A stretch of 64,000 nt of DNA from Paramecium octaurelia. Taxonomy: Eukaryota; Ciliophora; Oligohymenophorea; Peniculida; Parameciidae. The stretch spans positions 232,744 through 296,743 of the forward strand of contig CAJJDP010000112.1 of assembly GCA_905182995.1 (NCBI GenBank), in the 5' to 3' direction. Made by a program: the position numbers and the translations under genes. The notes beneath the pieces were generated by a model, which searched no databases, was not told the origin of the DNA, and saw nothing but the letters and a program-made list of their open reading frames with translations. This document shows, in pieces, positions 56,447 through 64,000 of this stretch; position 1 is the stretch's first letter; the number at the start of each line of letters is the position of its first letter.

Positions 56447-58218
56447 TCATAAATTTAGCAGTGCCATAAACTCTTTTAAAGATATTTATCCATTTCCATC
56501 CTCATCAAACAAAGTAAAAAGATCCCAAATATCACATTTGCTCAATTTATCTAATTTGCCTAGTAAATACTCAAAATCCTTGAAATTGATGTACCCCTTC
56601 CTTTCCTTGTCCACTTAAGAAAACAATGTACTAACAGACACTGATTTTTTCATCAGTGTTTCACGAATTCTATTCAAAATGATTTTTAATTTTTGGTAAT
56701 TCTTACTTTGGAGAACAAATTGTAATTCTTTAAGACTAATTTTGCCATCATTATCTTGATCATAATTTTTGAATATCTCTACAATGTTTTCCTACGATAA
56801 TTTTGGAGCAATCTTCTTAATGAGGAATTCGAACTCCTTTACATCAAGATACCCATTTTTATCTTAATCCATCTGCTTGAATAATTACGGCAATGGTATT
56901 TAATATATTTTGATAATGGCCTACAATTCGTATATGATTTAAACGGCTATGGACTTCAGAGGTGCAAAATCGTATTCACTGAATAAATATTCGAATTCTT
57001 GAGCACTTATCAGACCGTCCTTTGAATAATCAAATTTTTCAAATAGTTTCCTACCAACATCTTCGTCTTCAGAATTCATAATCTTCCTCAACATATTCTG
57101 AAATTCCTATTAATTTATATGAGTCTTGCCACATTATTTCATCAAGTCCTTTGCTTAAATTTTATGCTCAGAGCATACTAATTATATGTTATATAAGTAT
57201 TCTCTTTCCAAAACTGTAAAATCCAATCTTTCCTAAGTAGCTTATCTTTTCAATCTCCCTTACGTTTATAATAAGGGATGCTTCAGTAATTCGGCCCAAC
57301 TCATCCTATTACATTCCTCAATCCTTAGGCATCTCTTAATGAAATCCTTGATTTGAGGTGAAACTTAAATCTCATAAGGGAATTGCAAGGGCTTAGTTTT
57401 GATTTCAATTAAATAAGTATCGAAACTCCTGCATAACCATGGAGTTCTCCCAAAGAGGAGTTCATACAAGACCAACCCCAAGGACCAAATGTCGCATTTA
57501 TTTGTGTATTCTTTGCATTCTAAAACTTAAGGTGACATGTACAAAGGAGTACCAACTTGGGCTAGAGTAAGCATAAAGGAAAGTAATACATCTTAAGACC
57601 TATTTGGGGGGTATTTTTGCAGCTAAGCCAAAATCTGCAACCTTATAGGTATTTTACTTAAGTAAAATATTATCAGGCTGAATTTATGTTGAATTAATAC
57701 TTTGATATCACGATGCATGTAATTTTTATGCAATAATTCTGTTAATCCTTAAATAGTTTGCGAGATGATAGCAATAGCAGCAGATTCTTGAAATCTTTAG
57801 TTTGGTTAATGAGACAAAAGGCGACGCAGATCACCTCCTTCACAATATTCAATAATTAAAAACAGTTCATTGTCTTGTTTATCGCATAACGCCTACAATT
57901 AGTGACAAGTGAATACGTCTAAAATTCTGACAACATTGGGATTTTAGAGTTCCATCATAAGGACGATTTCATTTTTGAGTGCTTGTCTATAGGTTGGGTT
58001 GTTGTAGAGCTTGAGATTGAGAATCTTGATGGCGACATAGGAATTTCCTGAGATTCCTCGATAAACACTAATGGTCTTAAGAATTATAACCTACCGAAAG
58101 ATCCCTCACCAAGAAGATCTCTGGTGTAGTTAAAGGTATATCGATCAAATTGACAATTTTGGTAGGGATCAACATATTTTTGAGTGTATCTGATGATGTT
58201 TTGCAGAGTCCTGTCCAT
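56447..58218 (-). CDS. Calcium-dependent protein kinase with five EF hands
   Basis: About 570 aa with several short introns. It starts M-D-R-T-L-Q-N-I. The kinase domain has L-L-G-E-G-S-F-G, then E-Y-C-E-G-G-D-L-R-R-L-L and Y-M-H-R-D-I-K. C-terminal to it are EF-hand loops D-Y-S-K-D-G-L-I-S-A-Q-E, D-Q-D-K-N-G-Y-L-D-V-K-E, D-Q-D-N-D-G-K-I-S-L-K-E, a degenerate D-K-E-R-K-G-Y-I-N-F-K-D, and D-E-D-G-N-G-Q-I-S-L-K-E. CDPKs of plants and alveolates usually have four. Calcium binding relieves autoinhibition and turns on Ser/Thr kinase activity. The stop is TGA 56447-56449. Confidence 0.88.
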
Positions 58219-58292
58219 TATAAATTTTGTGAGGAGTAGTGTTGTTTGAATATTAATATTATATTATTTTATAAATATATAACAAATTCAAA

Positions 58293-59865
58293 ATGAAATG
58301 CGATTTTTGTGAGGAGAGTACCCCTTTGATTGGTAATAATCCATGTGTTATAGAGACAGATATCATGCGTCATTCTTTGTTCTTGAAATACTCGCAATCA
58401 CAGAATTACCATTACACTAAGGGCATTACGGAGATCTTACACAATTACCGTACAGCCAACAATATACTTTACAAGGATGTGATCACGTATGACACACCTG
58501 AGGAATTGCTCTGTAAAATCTATAAATGTGACGTAATGTATGAAAAACTGCAAATGTTGGGTGAGTATTACAAGGTACTGATTCATAGTCATTTCACTAG
58601 TTCCATAACGATATCCCTCGGTTATTCATGCTTCCAGCCATAATCCCGTTGAATTACTACCATGACAAGAAGAGGAGATTGGAGTACTTTCGCATTGCCA
58701 AGTTGATAGCTCAGGAGAACAAGAATAATCCAGACAAACCCCCCAAGGGAATAGTAGGAGATTCGCCAATGCCGTAATCCAGCCAATAGGTGACTGCTCA
58801 AGATCCCAGCTCCTCTGACGAAGTAAGACAGAACACCCTGAACTTAGCCGATGTATAAATGTGAGAAGATCCTTGAAGGTATCAGCATCATTGAGCCCAA
58901 ACCGTAATTCGTGAACTTCAAGTAATAGCTGCAGCAATATAAACTTATGCAATCTACCAACCCCAACTTCAAATATGAAAACTACAAGCCTCCTAATAAA
59001 GAATAGTAGAATTTATAAAAGAAACCAGTTATACAGCATCGCAAATCAAGTATAACAAGTATACTTAATATGCTCAAGACATCTATTCCAAAAGGAGTTG
59101 CAAAAAAGAAAAATCAATCCTAAAAATCTGATTAGTTGCACATTGTAATTTGTTCAGTTTTTTAATTTAGACTCCGAGAGAAGTAGAATATAAATCTCCA
59201 AGTAATAGAACATTATTACCAAATCAATAAAGAATTGCTACTCTTCTCAAATCACCCAAATGCACTACTCCAAGAGCTCCTTAATAAAGTCCACAGCTTC
59301 CAAAAAAAGTGTAATAATTAGAATTAAAAGTCATGTCTGATTTACAAACTCTTTTAGCCAAAAAACTAATCAGAGATTCCAAACAATGTTGCACTGTGCA
59401 TTTCGACAGTCTGTCTCTTGCGTAAGATCCTCGCAGTCTTACTTAGAGATACGAAATAACAAATCGTCTTAAGGGACAGTCATCTAGGAAGAAATTGAGC
59501 ATCAAGGAATTGAATTAGTTTAGGAGAGTTAAAATTCAGGAACCTCTCTCTAATAGGGAAGTCAGTAGGAAGGTAAACACAAAATCAAAATCGAATGATA
59601 AACCATTATAAATTAATACGAGTGGAGAGTAAAAACTTGTATATTATTAATAAACTCATTCTGCGAGATAAGTGACTAATTCACAGCAATCAACGATGCT
59701 GAAGTAGAGCAGTGGGTAATCCTCTTCTCAGCAAATGCATCATCAGAAATCAGCCACGGGAAAGGCTATTGGAAAATCCATGAAGTAGACCAACACTTTC
59801 GATTCTCAACTTTACAAGGTAGCACTCAATTTGGCAGTCAAATCAGTTAGGAGCAGGAAATAATG
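58293..59865 (+). CDS. Unrecognised protein with N-terminal Cys motif
   Basis: About 500 aa. The start M-K-C-D-F-C-E-E carries a C-x2-C pair and another Cys follows at residue 18. A folded-looking N-terminal 150 residues (Y-K-C-D-V-M-Y-E-K-L, F-M-L-P-A-I-I-P-L-N-Y-Y) comes next. The rest is Ser/Lys/Gln-rich and disordered, with S-R-K-K-L-S-I-K-E-L-N. Introns of 26 nt (GTACTGATTC...CACTAG) and 25 nt (GTAAGACAGA...ACTTAG) are clear, and one more is needed near 59135. The stop is TGA 59863-59865. No family was recognised. A zinc site is possible but not shown. Confidence 0.6.
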
Positions 59866-59933
59866 AATGGAATGAACAAAATATTTATATGTGTGTTACT
59901 TAGATTAATTTAAATCTTAGATATTTAATTAAA

Positions 59934-60283
59934 ATGGAATCACGATCCTACAATTTCTCCACTGCCAAAAAGAGATCAACTCAAATGGAAAGCAAAGTCA
60001 TTTTGTAATATACCTCATCCTATTTCATCACATAGTTTCCCAAGAGAAGATGAAAACGCCCCCAGAACAATTATTTTGAAGCAAGAATGCCCAGGAGAGC
60101 TAGCTGCATTTAAAGAAGTAAAAAGTAATCCAAATATGATTTAGTGTGTTGTAAGAACTAAGGATGAATCAAAATGTATGCAATTCAAGGATGGTACCCC
60201 TTTGAAATTAATAAATAGCATTATTGGAATGTGGTAAACCTGCTTTTAGAAAGGCCAACACTACTCCAGATTATCAATTCTGA
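59934..60283 (+). CDS. Small CX9C (CHCH-like) protein
   Basis: 97 aa after introns of 31 and 25 nt. The second half reads Q-C-V-V-R-T-K-D-E-S-K-C and then M-Q-F-K-D-A-L-L-E-C, giving Cys residues spaced by nine, with a further Cys in E-C-P-G upstream. C-x9-C spacing is typical of mitochondrial intermembrane-space proteins folded by Mia40. Only four Cys are seen in total and the pairs overlap, so a standard twin C-x9-C hairpin is not certain. The stop is TGA 60281-60283. Confidence 0.6.
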
Positions 60284-60380
60284 GCAGTATTAAAGAGCAT
60301 AACATAAATATAATTTTAATCACAATATTTACAATACTCCCCTTTAATCTTATTTTTATTGATTTTATATTGATTTATCA

Positions 60381-62246
60381 ATGTTAGCCAATTCCTACGC
60401 CCAATCTCTGTACATAAATCCACAGCAGCAAGTAGCCCCCCTACCCTTCGGATACACTACCAACACACCCAGTATCTTGCTCATATTTATTCTTAGCCAA
60501 GCCCGTGTATCAACCCTAACCACCAATCGAAACAGAATATCAAAGTAGCTCTATGCCCTATTCTTTTAGTGTAGGTGTAACCTGAACCACAAAGAGAGCA
60601 AATAATTGTGCAATAGCCGATGCCAAACAAAACTATAACTATAGCTAAACCTAAGAAATATTCTTATGTAATCGTTAAATTTGAATTTGTAGTTGGTAGA
60701 TTGGTTACTCTACATATTACCAATAGCATTCTTCATCATAATACTACTCATTATGGCATTACTCTTTGCTTCCAAAGTGAAGCACTTCAATCCAGAAGGT
60801 GCACACAACACCCTCGAAACCTTAAAAAATAACATGCTATTGGCCCCAATAGAAGATATAGTTGTTGCAACCACCTCCTCATCTGCACCAACTCTCAACA
60901 TGATATCATATTTCACACATGATGCAGTGGAATGCCCAGATGGTTATGGAAGAACTCATTTGGGCTAATGGGATGGGGTTTCATCTGGATGCATATGTGA
61001 GAATGGGGACATTAGTCATTCTCTCACTTGCTTCTATAAGTCCAATTGTAAACGAGTGAAATCTCACGATCCAGAATTATTTACAACATGGCAATAAAAA
61101 TAATATTGTACTAAATTATATGCCGAATGGAAAACATTGGAAGGTGCTGCTTGTGAGACATCCTACAAATAGTGTGGGAATGTTTGTGTTCCATAATCCA
61201 AAAACTGTCCACTCTCAGGTTTACTCAAAGATAACTCAAGACAGAATGATAGAAATGCAATTAAAATCGGAACAGATAATTACATTAAACAATTTGAGAA
61301 CTCCTCTCCCATTGTCAGTCTTGAACTTGTACCAGGAATTGGAGAAACAGATTCCTCTCCATGTTACAATCACAATTTGAATCCCAAATTCTAATCAGCT
61401 AAATATTACCCTCTAGCCAAAAGACCTGAAATCGGATGTGATAATTATAAAGATTTGCAATCGCATAGAGTCACCTTGAATACCTTCTCTGCTCATCAAA
61501 CTTATCAACAAAATGGCTTGACTGATGTACTGTCACAATTGCCTTTCTATCAAAATTACGAAGACAACTCAGATACGTATGCATTAGAAGCCATCAAGAA
61601 AATTCAAATCAACTCCAACGAAGTTTGTTAGAAGCTATCTCCTAAAGATATCGATTAAATCTCTAAAAGTGGACAGAGAGTCTATAATTCAGAGAGAGCC
61701 ATGTCCTTAATCATTATTATCAGTGTAGGAGTTGTTCTATTCCTAGTCCCCATTTTGTATTTGATGAAAAACAGAGTAAGTCCAATTTCATTTATTTTAG
61801 ATTTTCTAATGCATTGATATGACAGATTTCCATTAACCCAAGTTCTTATGTGGTATTGGATTGATCATTGCCATCTTATGCATAGGATTAGGAGCTGTCT
61901 ATTTAAATGAAGTGGATGGAAATGTAATTTTTACTATCCTATTTAGAATGGCCTTAAAGAACATAATGTTTAATTCTCTAAATATCTTGAAAAAAATTGT
62001 TTCCCCGACGAAGGCTTGAAATTGGTATCATTATTATATAATCATACTTAGGCTATTTCTCAAGTGAATGATTTCTCCAAAAATGCCTACATCAACACTT
62101 ATTCCTTTGTCATTGCAGCCTTTTATGCCAGCATCGTTTTTATTGTACTTTTAATTCTTTTTGTTGCCTACTAATACTACACTCACAAATCGTTGTTTGA
62201 CAATCCTTGGACTCCCAGATAACAGGAGTATTCAGAATTTCATTGA
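60381..62246 (+). CDS. Four-TM protein with Cys-rich loop, unrecognised
   Basis: About 580 aa with introns of about 25 nt, for example 60474-60498 and 60669-60693. A Pro/Gln-rich N-terminus leads to TM1 (I-L-P-I-A-F-F-I-I-I-L-L-I-M-A-L-L-F). A Cys-rich loop has H-D-A-V-E-C-P-D-G-Y, C-I-C-E-N-G-D and C-G-N-V-C-V-P-Q. TM2 is L-I-I-I-I-S-V-G-V-V-L-F-L-V-P, TM3 is G-I-G-L-I-I-A-I-L-C-I-G-L-G-A-V, and TM4 is F-V-I-A-A-F-Y-A-S-I-V-F-I-V-L-L. It ends F-D-N-P-W-T-P-R and a short tail before TGA 62244-62246. The TM positions suggest a surface or vesicle protein. No family was recognised. Confidence 0.65.
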
Positions 62247-62285
62247 TACATATTATATAATATTTATTATTAAAAATAGTACACA

Positions 62286-63077
62286 TCATTACTTAAATGT
62301 TATAATCACAACATATAATAAATAGCAAATTATTGTGAGAACTACTAATAAGATGAATCCATATAGAATGAATTTTCGCTTGTTTCTTCTTTCGACTCTC
62401 TTCTCATCCTATGGTTCATCTTATATTTCAATTGTAGTAAACTTTTCATTTGTTTAACAAGAAGACCAATATATTTTATCATTCTAACCCAGTCCCTTCT
62501 CAAATATTTACAAAGAATTTATGAGATCATTAAAGTAGATTTTCATAGATTTGTTTGTAGAAATATGAACAAACAATCTAGTATCAAAGGATCCTATTCT
62601 TAGTTCTTTTGAAATCGTTTATAATTCTTAGTTTAAATCTTGACTTTAAGTATCTATTATGCTTAAACTACACGGAAATTAGTTAACTAGCTGTCTAAGC
62701 TCTTTGTTATTTGGTTTGCGGTCGTCATTTTTTAGTATTATAAAGTAAGTTTTTAGATTTAAATTAGTGCACTCTTATAGTATTTATTTAACGTTCTCTA
62801 TCTTTTAAGAAGAGTTGTCCTAGTACTCACTCAAAAATATTAGTGAAGCTATTTAATAGCTAAAATTTTCCTTGATTGTCATGTTTCTCATTGTTTCATA
62901 GAAATGATAAATTTAGTCCTTCAAGGCAAAGAGAGATTTAGTATTTTGCTCTATGGTTTTTTTTAAATCACTCAATATATCACTTTTTCTAAGACTAATA
63001 GGACTCAATGTGTCATTAGTTTATTAATCAGAAGTCACAGATCCTAATTTGCAAGTGAGGTCATCAATAGAATCCAT
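62286..63077 (-). CDS. Tail-anchored coiled-coil protein
   Basis: 263 aa with no intron. It starts M-D-S-I-D-D-L-T-C-K. Most of the protein is polar and helical. A basic stretch (R-V-E-R-R-N-K-R-K) precedes a single C-terminal membrane segment, F-I-L-Y-G-F-I-L-L-V-V-L-T-I-I-C-Y-L-L-Y, and five more residues before TGA 62286-62288. This layout is that of SNAREs and other tail-anchored proteins, but no SNARE zero-layer pattern could be confirmed. Confidence 0.65.
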
Positions 63078-63294
63078 ATAAATTTAACCTATAATAATAA
63101 TATTTTAATTTTGATAAAATTTTAGTTTTAAAGATGATACATTATATTAGTTTTATTATAAAATGTTTAACATTCTCTTTAATATTATGAAATTCTGAAT
63201 ACTAATAATAACTATTTATAGGGGTAGTCGAATAATAAGTAAGTTAAATCTATTTCATTAAATCATAATACTAAAATCTTATTCCTTTTTAACA

Positions 63295-64000
63295 TCAGCC
63301 ATAGATGAAATTTTATTCAAAAGATAAATTTCCTTTCTACATTGATTAACTTGTAGACAAGTTTGGTAGAACAACTGGTTATGGCACTTGAATCTATGCC
63401 ATAGAAAATCTCAGAGCTGTTTTAGGAGTAGCTATTTGATAGATTGTATTCCCATAATTTAAAAACTCTGATTTAATAGTAACTTCTATATCTAATAAGT
63501 ATTCCCAATTAATTTTCATCATTGCATTAACAACATCAAGTAAATCCCAAAAATTATACATTATTCAGAAATTCATATACAGCAAACACATTAATATATT
63601 CATCAGTTCTTAAGCTTCTAATTTTCCATAAGCTTTGACTTTTGAGAATTGTATCTAATTCTTAACTTTTGACTTTAATTCCTAAAGATTTTCTTTATGG
63701 CCATTTTACCAAAAAGTAATAATAGCTATTTGTTTCCCAATAATTTCATATGGTAACACAGCTGAGTTAAGAAGTGAAAATGAGAGAATATAGAAATTAT
63801 TACTTTTAAAAAGGCATTGATGGGATTTCTAATTAATAATGATTAGATTATATATTATACATATTTTGATTTCTCCATTTTAATTCAGAAAAATATTTTC
63901 TATTCTTAATTAAGAAATTGGTGAAATGAAAATTTGCTGTTTTGATTCATTTTCATAGACATGATGTATATTAATTAGATTATTAGTCTGTTTTAGCTGA
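63295..64000 (-). CDS. Unrecognised gene, 3' part (runs off the right edge)
   Basis: Minus-strand segments include L-P-Y-E-I-I-G-K-Q-I-A-I-I-T-F-W, then K-A-Y-G-K-L-E-A-Q-E-L-M-N, and, after a probable intron, M-K-I-N-W-E-Y-L-L-D-I-E-V-T-I-K-S and T-A-L-R-F-S-M-A-Q-I-Q-V-P, ending at TGA 63295-63297. The 5' end lies beyond the window. No family was recognised. Confidence 0.4.

Noticed and set aside
58626-58952. Minus-strand frame of 108 codons opposite the 58293 gene
   Set aside because: The plus strand has well-formed introns and continuous coding. The antisense frame has no recognisable motif.
1-64000. CRISPR arrays, tRNA or rRNA genes, telomere repeats
   Set aside because: No array of spaced repeats, no cloverleaf-like GC-rich island and no telomeric repeat run was noticed. 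A tRNA scan would be needed to exclude tRNAs fully.

Overview
The window looks like macronuclear DNA of a ciliate of the Paramecium type. In every gene that can be tied to a known family, TAA and TAG fall inside conserved protein sequence and must be read as glutamine, and TGA is the only stop. The DNA is AT-rich. Genes are packed a few tens of bases apart on both strands. They are cut by very short GT...AG introns, mostly 19 to 31 nt. A standard-code ORF search breaks these genes into pieces, so the models here were built by reading with TGA as the only stop and removing the small introns. No rRNA, tRNA, CRISPR array, virus or transposon was recognised.

Layout. 1-7 kb: 3' end of a PHD-finger gene, a TTLL3-type tubulin ligase, a coiled-coil protein, ribosomal protein eL42, an unrecognised intron-rich gene, a tiny MGxC protein and an ESCRT-III subunit. 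7-24 kb: a KDEL-tailed PDI-like protein, a pterin-carbinolamine-dehydratase-like protein, an SCP/FCP1 phosphatase, a membrane-anchored RBR ubiquitin ligase, eL31, a PX protein, a TPR-like protein, a Nudix hydrolase, uL13, an STK32-like kinase and a SHIPPO-repeat ciliary protein. 24-36 kb: a CutC-like gene with a damaged start, cathepsin C, two paralogous cyclic-nucleotide-type K+ channels that each carry a zinc-knuckle motif near the C-terminus, and DRC4 (GAS8). 36.5-39.3 kb: a perfect 1351-bp repeat on either side of a single N, almost certainly an assembly overlap, which doubles NSA2. 39-49 kb: small membrane proteins, a second SCP phosphatase, an SPFH protein and the PP2A scaffold subunit. 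49-64 kb: unrecognised genes, a branching-enzyme-like protein without its catalytic residues, a cold-shock-domain protein, a SUN/SUCO-like membrane protein, a calcium-dependent protein kinase with five EF hands, a CX9C protein, a four-TM protein, a tail-anchored protein and a partial gene at the right edge.

The genes do not form an operon or a visible pathway. They are ordinary chromosomal genes serving translation (eL42, eL31, uL13, NSA2), cilia (TTLL3, SHIPPO, DRC4), signalling (two channels, STK32-like kinase, CDPK, PP2A, two SCP phosphatases) and the endomembrane system (PDI, ESCRT-III, PX, cathepsin C, SUN/SUCO). Names rest on motifs read by eye. Gene ends without a recognised family are provisional.
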